Of a stretch of 64,000 nucleotides of DNA, positions 26,801-41,800 are shown one piece after another. This stretch comes from Lytechinus pictus. Taxonomy: Eukaryota; Echinodermata; Echinoidea; Temnopleuroida; Toxopneustidae. The stretch lies in contig NC_087249.1 in the NCBI RefSeq assembly GCF_037042905.1, positions 10,970,001 through 11,034,000 of the forward strand, given 5' to 3'. How positions within the stretch are numbered: position 1 is the first letter of the stretch; each line of letters starts with the position of its first letter. A program made the position numbers and the translations under genes. The notes under the pieces were generated by a model. The model worked only from the letters and a program-made list of their open reading frames with translations. It was not told the DNA's origin and did not search any database.

Positions 26801-29800
26801 TAAACATTGCAAAACGTTTCATGAAGATTTATGAAGTGTGTTTCCAAATTGAGTGTTTTCTTAATTAAAAAAATAACAGAAAGGGAACAGATCTCCCTTT
26901 CTCACCTGCTTTGAAACTTATTCACTGTTTAGAGGGGCAAGGATCATCTTCTCAATCTCATGTTACGAATAGGGTATGAGCGAGGAATGATGATGATCCT
27001 AGAATGAAATCCAATTCTTGGTCTTGTGTTTGATTGCCCAGATATGTGTGTCACGCCCTGCTGTTAAACCTCTCCACACTCAAACCTGACCTTCCCTAAA
27101 ATTCTCCCAGCATGGCACCCTTCCCCGACATGACATCTCCGTCTTTTAATCTTATTGACAACAAGAAAAGTGTGAAAAGCCTTATTTGATGTTGTCATGG
27201 AAACCCTATTGATTTCTAGGTTCTAGACTTACAGACCTATTTACACGTCTTAGACCTTGACTCTTGCAAATCAAATAACAGTTTTATGGGAATGGTTTGG
27301 CAAGAACGTCTCATCTGCATGTCTCTGTTGGCATTTATTTCTTGGTGTACATTCAAACTGATTTGAATACCCACCTGTTCATAAAGTCTGCACATTTCTA
27401 CTTCCTTTTTTAAAAAGTAAAGAACCTGTTCTTAAAGCCCCCCTCCCAATAATTAAGTCCAAGTGTGCACTTCATTAAAGTCCCATATTTATACACATGG
27501 GACAAACATTTCTGAAAAGTTTGGAGCGAATCGAGCGAGCGAAATGAGGGAGTGAAAATGTTCCCCTTTTTAGAATGAAAATCAAATTAGTTTTAGGTTT
27601 TAAATAATATTACAACATAATAAAAAATACATTTTTTTCTCTCACTCTTCTTCTTTCTCCCCCCCCCCTCCTTTGGACATGGCACTTTTCATGATGGGGG
27701 AGGGGGGGACATTACTCCCCAAGTCCCCATCGAAAAGGCCAGTGGCCTAAGGTTCTTTTCATACATGTAGGTGTGAAGGCTTAAAGTGGGGTTCCTCAAG
27801 CCCCTTTACATCCTCCCTCTTGACAGGTCATAGACTCGGTTCAGTCAGGACTGTATTGTATTAGGGGTATTCAGGAAATCGTAGATAAGTAGATGATGAT
27901 AGGCTAATGCTTCCTTTGGAAGGAAAACTAGCTACAGGTGTGATTACTTAACCCGTATTCATGTCCTTATGCGCTGTCTTCATTAGCCTAAATTTGCAAA
28001 TTTCAACATTTAGAAAATGCTTATCAATGCGGGGAATTAGTATTGATAGAGGCCTGTATTGTTTAGTTTGTTATTAAATTATAAGCCTCTTTTTAACTTG
28101 AAGTTCAAGTCTTCCTCAGCAAATGTTGATTTGAATCCATGGAGAAAGATTAAACAAGCATAATGTTGAAAATTTCATCAAACTCAGATGTAAAATAAGA
28201 AAGTTATGACATTTTAATGTTTCACTTATATTTCACAAAATAATTATATGCACAATTCAGTCACTTGCAAATGAGAGAATCGATGATGTCCCTCACTCAC
28301 TATTTCTCTTGTTTTTTATTGTTTGAATTATACAATATTTCGATTTTTACAGATTTGACAATAAGGACCAACTTGACTGGACCATAAAATGTTAAACAAT
28401 GGTAATTCCACAAGTTCAGGGAGAAATAAAACTTTGTTTCACAGGACAATGAGGAGAAAATTTGAATATTTCATATTTCATATAATAAAATACAAAAGAA
28501 ATAGTGAGTGAGTGATGTCATCAGTTCCCTCATTTGCATACCGACCGGGATGTGCATATAACTGTTTTGTGAAATTAAGCGAAATTTAAAAAATGTCATA
28601 ACTTTCTTATTTTACATCCGATTTTGATGAAATTTTTTGTGTTATGTATATTGGATTGTTCTCTATTTATTCAAATCAACTTTTTGTTGGCGTGGACTTG
28701 TCCTTTAATAATAAGCTTGCTTTTTTGTCAAATTGGCTGAGTGGTATGATTTTTTTTTATAATATCTGCCCTCATAATCTTGTTTACTATGCAAAGCCAT
28801 CGCTTGAGGAAAGTTGCTGATTGGGTTGTAATTGTCTGTATATATGTGCACAGATATTTTTTAAAGGGACACTTCATGGAAGGATATTTTTCCAAAGAGA
28901 AAAACAGACAAAATTTATGGATATTAGGACATCAATCAGACACATTGACTTGGTGGTAGAGTGCTTGCCCCATGAACTGGGAAGTTGTGGGTTGGATCTC
29001 AGGCCAATTCGTACCCGCAATCCACACAGTCTTAGGCTCCTGATACACATGTGTCGGGTTTGAAGCGAGTTCTGATGCCGGCTTTTGAGCCGCCTTCACC
29101 TCTGCAATTTGAAGCCACCTTGAGATCATTATACCCCCTGATACACATGTTCCTGCACTTAAGCTGGCTTCACATTGCCTATTTACGTGAAACTAGTCGC
29201 CTGACTTTTTCTGTAAACATTTTTATTGTTCTTGCACAGTTCATTAATAGCTATAAATATTGTTCGCTATTTCGAGTTCAGTGGTCAAGCCGGCCTGAGT
29301 CCACTTGGGAGGGATACACATAGCAATTGCAGGACTGAAGCCGCCGTGATGCCGGCTTGGACTCGGTCCGAGCCGGTGTCAGTCCATCTTTAAAATAAGA
29401 GGGGTGTTACACATAAGGATAGCTGCCTCTGAGCCGTCCTTTGTCCATGTGTATTACCAGCCAAACAATTGATCTGCATTTCTTGAAGCTTAGTATTGGT
29501 GGAAACTTCTTGAATGAACATTAACCAAAGTTTAGGGTTATGATTTTGTTTTTCAGTTACTCTCATGATAAGTTTCCAAATGGTTAAATGTTGAATGAGG
29601 ATTTGACATTGCTATGAAATAAGATGAATTAAACCATGTACCCTACACTTCTGTTTTGTTAAATATATATTTTTCTTGCTTTACCTCTTCAGTGAAATTC
29701 AGGATTCTTAATATCAACCAAGATCTGAAACCAGACATTACTCCGGTAAGTATTTCATTCATTATTATTTAAAGGAGAGAGCGAAGTTGGCTCAGTCGGT

Positions 29801-32800
29801 AAAGTGTCTGCCTGTCGAACCAAAGATCGTGGGTTTGAGTCTACCCCGGGCGGATGACTGAAGCCAGTGCGTTGTGTGTAATTGTCTCTCCCCTGTTTCA
29901 TAGATGCAAGCTATGTTGCAGTGGAAAACACTCAGTCCCTCGGATAGGATGTTAAATGGAGGCCAGTGTAGAGGAGAGTTACCACCTTTGCACGTTAAGA
30001 ACCCACTGCACTATTCGAATAAGAGTAGGGGGAAACCCCGGTGTAGTGGTCCACCTGCATTCCCCCAATCAGTTATATCAGGAGGAGAGACCAACGGGTC
30101 ACAGTTCTGTGTGCGCGCCCTTCTAGGCGACCCAGATTGGCTGGCTTCTCCCAAATGCGCCTTTGAAAGTCTTTGACAGATATATGGCGCTATACAAATG
30201 CTGTGCATCATCATCATCAAGGGCAAGTCCACCCCAAGAAAACATCGTTTTTAATAAAAAGAGAAAAATCTAACAAGTATAGCACTGAAAATTCATCAAA
30301 ATTGGATGTAAAATGAGAAAACTATCACATTTTAAAGTTTCGCTTCATTTCGCAAAACAGTTATAGGCACATCCTGATCAGTATGCAAATGAGGAGACTG
30401 ATGACATCATCCACTCACTATTTCTTTTGTATTTTATTATGTGAAATATGAAATATTCTAATTCTCTTCTCATTGTCAAGTGAAAAAACAATTAATTCAT
30501 CCCCGAACATGTGGAATAAGCATTGCTTAATACTATATGGTTCAGTCAAGTTGGTCCTTATTGTAAAATCTGCAAAAAATTAAATATTGTTTTCAAACAA
30601 TAAAAACAAAAGAAATAGTGAGTGAGGGACATCATCGTTTGTCTCATTTGCATGTCACTGAGTTGTGCATATCACTGTTTGTAAAAAAATAAGCGAAACT
30701 TTAAAATGTCACTACTTTCTTATTTTACATCAAATTTTGATGAAATTTTCAGTGTTGTGCTAATTTGATTGTTCCCTATTTATTCTAATCAACATTTTTT
30801 TTGGCTGGACTTGACCTTTAAGGAATGCGATGATGAATAGAATAAGAGTGACTTTAGGCCATGTATCTTTCTAAGGTGAATTTTATTACACACTTTCCAT
30901 TTGTTATATATCATTTGAATTCAAGCTATTCTTATTTTTCTTCATATTGTATTCTTGGTGGCTTAGCGACCAGGCAAAATAAAACGCTAAACATGACAAA
31001 TAACCAATGCTGCGGAAGAAAATTCAGAGGAATAGGCCTGCTAAAGGCTAAAGATAAATGCTTTAATTTAGTAATGTAAAGTTCGAAATTCATAAAAATA
31101 CTTGAATTATAACCATGATTAAACATTTTGTGAAATGTCTCGCAACCTGTACTTTTCTCGGTGTTCATGGTTTCTATTAGTTTTAAATAAATACTTATTA
31201 TTAAAAAGTTTCTTTATCCACCCCGGTTTTGGGGTATAAATAAAAAATAAAAAAACTCCTGACAAAGAGACTTATTAAAGGTGAAGTCCACCCTAGAAAA
31301 ATGTTGATTTGAGTAAATTGAGGAAAATCAAATTAGCATAACACTGTAAATTTCATCAAAATCGGATGTAAAATAAGAAAGTTATGACATTTTAAAGTTT
31401 CACTTAATATTTTTCACAAAACAGTGATATGCACAACTCAGTGACATGCAAATGGACAGTCGATGGTGTCCATCACTCACTATTTCTTTAATTTTCAATT
31501 GTTTGAATTATATAATATTTCACTTTTTACAGATTTGACAATAAGGACCAACTTGGCTGAACCATATAGTATTAAACAATACTAATTCCACATGCTCAGG
31601 GAGGAATTAATCCTTGTATCACTTGACAATGAGGGGAATATTAGAATATTTCATATTTTAGATGATAAAATACAAAAGAAATAGTGAGTAGACGATATTA
31701 TCAGTCTCCTCATTTGCATACTGACCAGGATGTGTATATAACTGTTTTGTGAAATTAGGCGAAACTTTAAACTGTCATAACTTATTTTTCATCCGATTTT
31801 GATGATATTTTCAGTGTTATGCTTGTTAGATTTTTATCTTTTTATTCAAATCAACTTTTTGTTTGTGTGGACTTGTCCTTTAAGCACAATCACATTTATG
31901 AAAGAAGGACATAAAATTGATGTACAAAGTATTGTTTCTTACATTCATTTTTCATTTAAAAACCATGTTAAAGTGCACTATTTTCCATTTTCATCAGTTT
32001 GGTTGTACCATAACACAGATTGTATTGGCCATTGCAATTTGAGGGAAACATGTGGAGAACTAAACATTTTTGGTACATGATCACCCAGTCCTAGCTTTCT
32101 GGAAACCATTAAACCCTCCTCCAAAAACTCCAAACCAAAACTGCCCTTGGATTTCTTCCTGTATCACAGACACTGTTGAAAGCAGCTCTAGGGGACAATT
32201 AGTTCAATTTCTTCCACTTGTCCATTTCCTCTTTGCCACCGACACCACCCGACTTCCCCCCCCCCCCCAAGGGCCGAAGAATGAACTTGGCATGACCTTA
32301 GTCACTGACCTGCATATCATAAATTGTGTGGGGTTAGTAGGGGTCAACGAGTAGTGTGATGGAGTGAGTGAGTCATTCATAATGTCAGATATGATATATG
32401 GGCAGGAGATGGAAAAGGAATCTCTTTTGGACTGGAGTTTTGCTTGTTTTGGTACACCATACAATGTCAAATGTCACATTACACAAGGCCAAAGGTCACT
32501 GCCATTAAATATTGATGAAAGGGAAAGAAAAATAAATCATGCATCTGGATTTGACCCTTTTGAAGTACTTGAGTGGCACATCATCTCTAGAGCTATACAA
32601 ATTTCACTTGGCTTGAAATGGTTGTCTTTTGTTTTTACGACTGTTTAAAGTAACAAAATGATTTATTTCCAAACTTTTTTATGTGATGGCATGGTACCTT
32701 TAAGACCTGACTCTACCCAAGCAAGAAGAGGACAGGATGTCATAAATACCTATCTTTGAAAAAAATGATCGAACTTTTTGTCAATATATTTCCTGTCTGA

Positions 32801-35800
32801 AGCATTTTCTTTGACTATGAGTTGAAGATCATATTGTGGGTGATGTACATGTAGCATTTTATGTGTTTACCTGGTTAATACAAAACAAAGGCATCAGGAA
32901 AATATGTATGATTTTCAGACGCCAATCAATTTTATATGTATTCATGAATATAAGCATCACATAACCAACAATAAGTCACCAGGGAGGGTAATTTGTAAGT
33001 AGCCAAAATAGTAATTTCGTATTTAAAAATCATAAAAATAAAAATAAGCCTATCTGAAAGAGTAATTCTCCTTCATACTGTTAAAATTTGAAGTTGAAAT
33101 TGAAAGAAAATATACAAGAGTTTTTATGTCACATATTTTCCAGACTGCTTGGAAGTTCGATTGAGATAGCAGAGTGTTCACATCTAATGCAAGCTCGAGT
33201 AAACCCTAAACTTCAAACCTTTTTATTCTTATTTTGAGGCTCTTGCTGAATTTCTTCTGCAAATTCAATTAGTACTTGTTTTGGGTTATTGTTGATCAAT
33301 TGTGACAAGTTATATACCAGGTATCATATCAAAGCTCAAGATGTGCTTTGTCATAAGCTCAGTAACAGTCTTAAAATTCATTTTGTGGTTTAAGGGCGGC
33401 TGGTTCCCTGTGAAATCTATTTTTAAGTCAAAATTTATAATTTATTAATTGAATTATTTATTATTTAGTGCTATCATATTTTGAAATAAAAGCCTGACTG
33501 AGATAGCATCAGAGAGCATCTAGAACAGAAGTGCTAGTCGTCCTGGCTGCCAGCAGTGGCTGCAAAGGTCTTCTTGCTTTATGGTTTGATGTGAATATTG
33601 CACACACCAAGGCTGTGTTTACCTGACCTCACAAGCGAGAATCAAACATGAACCATGTTTCAAAACAAAAACATATATATCATGGTAACTGCAGAACCAG
33701 AGGTTAATCGACCCTCTCTCCAACATCGTTTCTCCCTCACCTCACATCCAAGTGCCCAGTTTGACCGAGGAATTATAGGTCAAACTGACATGGGTTTAAA
33801 GCTAAATGACAGTAGTTGCAGTAAAACACTAATTTCGTGAGAAAGTCTGTAAAACCAAGGTTAAGTATGACTATATCATCGTGGATCTAGATCTGGTACA
33901 GTTACATAAACTGAACTTTGTGAAATCATAAAATCTAAGCTGAAATACGATCACACTGAAGATGGCCAACACAGATAGGCACATGTGGAACAGTGTATTA
34001 TTATTGCTGGAATAAAGACCCGACGGAAGTGACCGAATCCGTGCTTATTTTGATTATTTCTCAACATTTACACAATTTCTTCCAGAATCCTTTGGCACAT
34101 ATTTTTTATTCATACAAACAGACACTTGGATGGTCATTATATTAGATTCTGTAAAAAGTCATTTTGAGATCGTTACTAGAACTGGAATTTACCTTTAATT
34201 GCAAAAGATACACTGTAACATTGATTTTTAATACATGTGTACAGCTACTGTATGAAGAGAAGAAGTGACTGGTGATTTGCAGTATGGCATGAACACATAA
34301 GTTTTAATGTGCCCAGGACAATTGAAATTAAAATTAATTTTATTTCAATGTATTGATCTATTTCTGTTTCAGGTGAGTAAGATTTGGATTGAGTCTCCTA
34401 GTGGCGTCCGGATGCAGCAATGGCGGAAACAGGAGAGTACCGATGGTCTGATTGACCTTGAGATGCCAATGACGACCGACCCTGTACCTGGTACCTGGTC
34501 TATCGTCGCTATACACAAGGGAAGGAAGACAACAAGGACCTTTGAAGTTGATGAATATGGTAATGACCAGGCTATGGTAGACCCCGTTTTCATCTACTTT
34601 GTCAAACCAGTTCAGTGGAAACCAATTAAAATTGTTATAGGAATGCTCAAAGTGGTATTGGAAGCGATCTTAGTGGCCTTCCAAACCAGTATTGAAATCC
34701 ATTTTGCAATGTGGTATTCGAGATGGCTTTGCTTTGTTAAACTGGTACACATCGGTTCTTTTGGAAGCGATCTTCGTCCGAAAGTCCAATAATGTGTGCA
34801 TGTAGGGTTCGCTACCCAGTACACATGGTATATAGAATACTAATGATTATGCCTTTGCTTTGGTATTAGATTGAGGGAGTGTGAACTAAATGGCAATTAG
34901 ACCACATGCAAAAATACGATACATAACTACATATAGCAATCGGAAGGTGTTAGACACGTTATTGTGATGTATCAAGTGCTAAAAGCGGAATAACATTTTT
35001 TTTTCTGTTTATCTAATACCTTGTAGTGCTTCCCAAGTTTGAGGTGATAATTACTCCTCCCACCTATGTGATGATCAATGCTACATCCACGAGGGTCAAG
35101 GTTTGTGGAAGGTAAGATTGAATTTTTGTTATTACATTATCAGTCTTCAGAATAAACCGCAATAATGTTCAGTTTTGGGCCGGGGAGGGGAGGGCTCGGA
35201 TAAAACTTTTGAAATCATAATGTCATTAAAAACAAACTTGATATGGTTGAACAGACATCCTCCATATACATGTGGCTCTTTTTTGCATGGCTAACTAAAA
35301 ATCTCAGCAGTGAACATCCCCTTCCAGTGAAAATATTACTATTGTTATCGAATAACAGATTTAACTACTGTCGGTAATTGTTACACTTGAAAAATTTCAT
35401 TGGTGATTATATACAGTAGCATACATGGCAAACCTCTTGAGGAGATGTAAACAAATTTCCGCCTTCCAAATATTAATATGAAGAAGGCCATCACATTGCA
35501 GATGCACCCTGCCCCTTCCATCAAAACATTTCTGACAAGCAAATAAAAGTAAGATAAGCCATCAAAATTATGCCCCCCTCCCTCTTGGGTAGAGTTGTGA
35601 TTGTATTAAATAAGACTCCCAGAAAGACTAGCCTTACACTTCTTGGGCACTGAAGTATGTTGGATGATGTCTTGCAACAGAACTGGACAATAAAGTACAA
35701 TACAACACTTGTGTAAGAAGATCTTGATGGGCTTTGATTCGATATATGTAAAGACATTCAGCTGAGATTAGCTGCACTGGTGATGAAGACTTCTCCTGAC

Positions 35801-38800
35801 CTCTGTTGAAGTTAGACTTAGTAGGTGAAGATATTGCTTGAGTCAAGAAAAAAGTTGGAGAATAAATGTTTCATTTGTTTCATAATGCTTGCACCACCAA
35901 TGTCCGTTATCATGGGAGGCCTGTGGGTTGACCACTTTTTCCTAAGACATGGAGATATATATCATGGATAACAAGAAAGAATTAAAACAAAATTAGAAAA
36001 TTTTTTTAACTGATTGATGAATCCCATGGACAGGGAAGAATATATGATTTATCAGTAATACTATAAGTGAGATCCTATGAAAACTGTCATGTTTAATTTG
36101 AGATTTGTAATCACTTTGAAAGAGAAACGCTGTGATTAATACATTGTGCTGTGCACACTTTGGTCAACCTGTATCCCCCGCGATTAACGCATCAGCGATG
36201 TCACAACTTGTAGAAATGTGGTATGAAATGCACAAATTGTAATGATGATGATGACGACGACGGCGACAATGAAAATAACAACATTGTCATTTTTTACCCA
36301 GGAAAGCCACTTCAGTTCCAAAAACTGTTTTCCCAGTGGGCCTTAACGCATTGGCGGCGGAAGCCAACAATTTTAGGGGGACCACCAAAAATTGTTGACA
36401 AGCCAAAAAAAAAGGTTATCAACAAAAATTTTTTTGGGGGGGGCACGTCCCCCCGCTTCCGCCGCCTATGCCTTAACGTGATTATCTAACTGTAATTGTA
36501 ACTACTTGTTCTAGGCCTGTGTGATTAAGTTTATAAAAAACATTGTTTACATCTCTACTTACAAAGAAATGAGACGTGCCCTATTCATTAAGGAAAACAT
36601 CCCAGGAAAATGGTAAACTAGTTCCCTTAGAAACCTACCAATCACATCCCTACACACCCAGAGTTACATAGTAATTAGGAAGCAAAAATCCTGCAGAGAT
36701 ACCTTATTTATAACCTGGTTCCCTACCGTTAATATGGGTGAGAGGGGTTAGTGGTTACACCTTATGGTTTCTGATGCTGTTTGGGTCAGTTTTTTGTCTC
36801 ACCTGCATAGCAGAGTGAGACTATAGGCGCCGCTTTTCCGACGGCGACGGCGGCGTCAACACCAAATCTTAACCTGAGGTTAAGTTTTTGAAATGACAGC
36901 ATAACTTAGAAAGTATATGGACCTAGTTCATGAAACTTGGCCATAAGGTTAATAAAGTATTACTGAACATCCTGCCTGAGTTTCATGTCACATGACCAAG
37001 GTCAAAGGTCATTTAGGGTCAATGAACTTAGACCATGTTGGGGGAATCAACATCAAAATCTTAACCTAAGGTTAAGTTTTTGAAATGTCATCATAACTTA
37101 GAAAATATATGGACCTAGTTCATGAAACTTATACATAAGGTTAATCAAGTATCACTGAACATCCTGCATGAGTTTCACGTCACATGACCAAGGTCAAAGG
37201 TCATTTAGGGTCAATGAACTTTGGCCGAATTGGGGGTATCTGTTGAATTACCATCATAACTTTGAAAGTTTATGGATCTGATTCATGAAACTTGGACATA
37301 ATAGTAATCAAGTATTACTGAACATCCTGTGCAAGTTTCAGGTCACATGATCAAGGTCAAAGGTCATTTAGGGTCAATGAACTTTGGCCAAATTGGGGTA
37401 TTTGTTGAATTACAGCCATAAATTTGAAAGTGTGTTGGTCTAGTTCATAAAACTTGGACATAATAGTAATCAAGTATCACTGAACATCCTGTGCGAGTTT
37501 CAGGTCACATGATCAAGGTCAAAGGTCATGTAAGGTCAAAGAACTGTGGCCACGTTGGGGGTATTTGTTGAATTGCCATCATATCTCTATAAGTGTATTG
37601 GTCTAGTTTATAAAACGTGGAAATAAGAGTAACCAAGTATCACTGAACATCTTGTGCGAGTTATAGTAGTTTTCAAAATCAGCACTGCTGCTATATTGAA
37701 TCGCGTGATGCAGGTGAGACGGCCAGAGGCATTCCACTTGTTCCCGTTAATTGCCACTTGGTCTACACCCACTTTGTCTAATATCCATTTGGTCTAATCC
37801 TACATGGCCTCATCCGATTTGGTGTACAACCACTTGGGCTACTAACCGTTTGGTCTAATTGCAGTTTAGCCCTTTTATCCTTTGGTCTAATCCCTATTTA
37901 AGCTATACCCATTTCGTCAAAACCCATTATGTAACACCACCTATTCTATAGGATCAGAGGAATAGATCGGGAGCTAAAATTTCATTTGAAAAAGTGCATA
38001 AAAGTAAGTAGATGAAATGGAACCTGAACCATTTGGGCATTAGACATAATGATAGATAGAACAGGTGATTATTAGACCAAGTGATAAATATACCAAATGA
38101 CAATCAGCCCAAATTAATAGACTATCGCGTGGGTTTAGTCCATGTGGTAGTAGACACTCTGAGAAATAGACCGGCTGACAATGGACCCAGTGAACATCAA
38201 GACTTTCTCTCTTGACATTAAACAGTGCGTCCCAGAATAAAGGAAAGTGGGATTTCCCAGGCCATCTTTTTTGGTGCATTCTCTGATAACTTCAAATTAA
38301 TCAAATTAATTCAAATTAAAAGTCATCTGTTACAAAGACATGGCTGTTCTTGTTAGCCAACCAATCTCTTCGAACATTCTGAATAGAGGCATTATTTGAA
38401 ATCCCTGTGGAATTATTCTTATTTTTGATGACATCATCCTGTGTTATAGAGTAATTACTTGAGCAGACTATTCCCCTAATATATCTGGTATCATACTATC
38501 GGTGCGGTGATAAGGAGAATGTCCTGATAATTAGACCCCAACTCTGTGATAGAGATACAGGAAGACCAACTTGTGAATTAATGATGCCAACCACATTTCC
38601 CTGAATACCTTGCGCCCATAGGGAGAGCCTTAATGGTGTTGACCACAGCTTCCTGTGGTTTGCCACAATGCCTCTCATAGCCCATCCAAGTGATTTGACT
38701 TCAGCAAGCCTAACGTCATCTATTCATAGAAAGCTCTTAATGACTTTTAGAGATGTACATATGTGTGGCTTGAGTAAGGATTAATTCACTTTAAAGCTTT

Positions 38801-41800
38801 TGCAGTTCCTGCTCTGTTTCAGATACGTAGCAGATCTGTAGCTGAAAATAATAATAGCTGAAGATCATAATAATGATAATAATATTAATAGGCATTCATA
38901 TGGTGCCATCTATCTAAAAATAATCTTTTCCCTGGCACTTTGTGTTATTATTAATATTACCCCAGCTTTAACTTAAGCAGCCTTCCAGCACTCAGAGCAT
39001 ATAAAGGAATTAACCCTGCTGGGTACCCATTCACCTCACCTGGGTTGAGTGCAGCAAAATGTGGGTAAATTTCTTGCTGAAGGAAAGCACGCAAGGGCTT
39101 GGATTCGAACCCATGTCGCTCTGATTGAGAGATGAGAGTCGTAGCCACTAGACCACGACACCCCCTCATCCTGTATCAATCTGTGATGAAGTAATGCCAT
39201 CTTGTTTCCATGTTAGTTGCCATAATGGGCAAAGCTACAATAGTTGTAACTCTTTATGAATTGGGCCCCCTGCTTTGTAGTACCCATGCTAAATAATGGA
39301 TTTGGTATTGCATTCCAAGGGGGTTACCTAAAGTTAAAAAGGGATATAGCTTGGGAGTGTTTCATGAAAAAAAAACAGGCTTAGTGATTTTCACTGACAA
39401 ATTTCCTCTGAGCCAATCAGATGCAAGAATTAGTTAGATTTACAATCGGGCCGTCTGCACCTGCCCGAGTTTTCAAATTAGCATGCTATTTCTGATCCGG
39501 CAAATTATCCCGATCTGAACAATCTCGAGATTATTTGTAATGGAGGTGCAATTATTGCGCTAGTTCGTAGGATTAATCTCGAGATTGCAATCCCAAGTCA
39601 ACTTGGGATTATTTGCTATTTCCTATTTAACAAATTATTCCACTAATTCGCAGGTGCAGACGCATTCGGGATTATTTATTCACGGCGTTACACCATAATG
39701 CATCGATGTCTTGCTCGAGCAGGAATCGCTCTTGCGATGGTAGAGACGGGTTTGTTGAATCTCGAGATTGAGCAAACTCAGGCTGGTGCAGCACCGCCTT
39801 GAGTGATTTTCACTGACAAATTTGCTCTGAGCCAATCAGATGCAAGAATGTGTTAGATTTACAATGAAAATCATTGGCTATTGGTTTCATGAAATTCTCC
39901 CTCGATCTGTAATCAATTTTCCAGTATAATTTAAAAGCTTTATGAATATGGAGTAAAAACCACTTGTATGGCTAATTGAATCAGTCTAGCTACCTGCTAT
40001 TTTAATTTTTTTTAGGTGATTTTAATGCTTTAGATTACCGTGATGATGGGATGATGGTGTTTTGGTGCTGCAGGCCACAGTGAGATGATATATATTTGCG
40101 GTTTCCTGTCGTTCAGTTTTCTGAGCAGACGTTTGGTCACGGGTCAGCTGGAGGTCAGACCAAATGCCCGGCACACTTGTTTTGGGCCTGGTATATCTCT
40201 AGTTAGGTATTGTCTGGAGCAGTTTCCTTTCGAGATCAATCCTTTAAACATTCAACCCCTTCTGAATTGTCTTCATAGAGTCATCATCATGATTAGGAAA
40301 TGACAGATCCGCTTCAGCTGTGGTCTTTGAAGACCGACCTGATTTTGTTTGGGGGTTTCTTCTAATTAATTGTCATTCTGCAATTTCGCGATCCCAATCT
40401 AGGGGCTGGAGTTTGACAGCACTCTGTCCAAACTTAACAGGTGGACTGTGTGAGTTGGGCAACGTGGTGATTCACAGTGTTGGTTTGCTGGATAGTCATA
40501 CCTGGTCAGAATCTGTGTAATCTCAGGGCTTAACAGGAGCAGGTGTTGACTTCCAGACCCAAACACCCCCCCCCTCTCCACACCAGGCTAACATTCCACT
40601 ACCCCAAAGTCTACAGATATTAATTAATAAATCTTGGGGGAGCCAGCTTAAAATAATTCTTAGAAAATAATAACTGATATTAAAATGCCTATTAGTTATT
40701 ATTATTAGTATTAGTAGTAGTACTAGTAGCTGGGAGATGGGGAAATTCCTTGACTGTTCTAGCGCCTGATAGGGGGTGCCATGCTACGGCTGGGGTCATA
40801 GGAGATAGCGCTAAGAAACATTGAATTTAACGATATCTTAATGTTGCCTATTATTATTATTATTATTACTATTAGATACACATATGGTCAGCCTGTGAGA
40901 GGATCATTTGAAGCAAGGATTACCGTCAAGAGCACTGGATGGAACTTTAGAGAAAGGAGGACCATCACAAGGCGAGAAGATGTAAGACATAAGGCCCCAG
41001 TAATATACAGCTTAATAGCGTTTGGTCATAGGGTTGATTTTTACAATCAATCATACACAATAATCAGTACAGTCAATTAGAGGAATTAACCCCATAATCA
41101 GTAGAGTTTTATTATACCGGGCCCTGAATACCATTAATATTACACTGTCATATCCCTTCGTGATGCTAAATATACTATTACATACTGCAATTATTATCAC
41201 TCGGATTTGTTGCAAAGCATGAAAATCAAGAAAGATGAAGTCTTTACTATAAGATTAAGAACAGTGATTAAAATTTTATTGTCGAACTATCATTGGCCAC
41301 TGTGATCGTATTACAGTATTTACATTCACGTTCAGATATGAGGCAAAGAATTGTTGATAATCACTCGTCTTTCAAGGTCATCAGGACTTGTCAGTGATTT
41401 TCATGGACTACTTTGCTCTGAGCCAATCAGATGCAAGGTAATTTTTAACATTTGTCATTGAAAATCATTAATTTGTATGTTTTAAATCTTTCCAGGACAC
41501 CGGGCCTTCTGGATGCAGCGAATTCCCAATAGATTTAGGAAGACTGGAACTCAACTCAACCGACTTCTCACTGTGGAATGCGAGGCTCAGTGTGGATGTG
41601 GACTACACAGAAACATCAACAGGTAAATAGGTACCATTACTCTGTTGCATAAAAGTTGCTATATTGTAACTTTTGCCGTCCAATGGTAACTACCATGGTA
41701 AAAACAAGTTACCATTGGATAGGGCAGTGTCCTTAAAAGAAACATTTATGCTATGGTTTTCTGGTGGGGGGGGGGGTGTTGTACCAGTTAACCAGGGGAG

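Noticed and set aside
29904..30176. 90-codon frame in intron 4
   Set aside because: Lies within the body of a SINE.
34560..34792. Extension of exon 5 past its donor
   Set aside because: The open frame goes on but the clean junction EY-VLPKFEV with exon 6 shows that the donor at 34560 is used.
39090..39165. tRNA gene on the minus strand
   Set aside because: Same reason: SINE head followed by a shared body.
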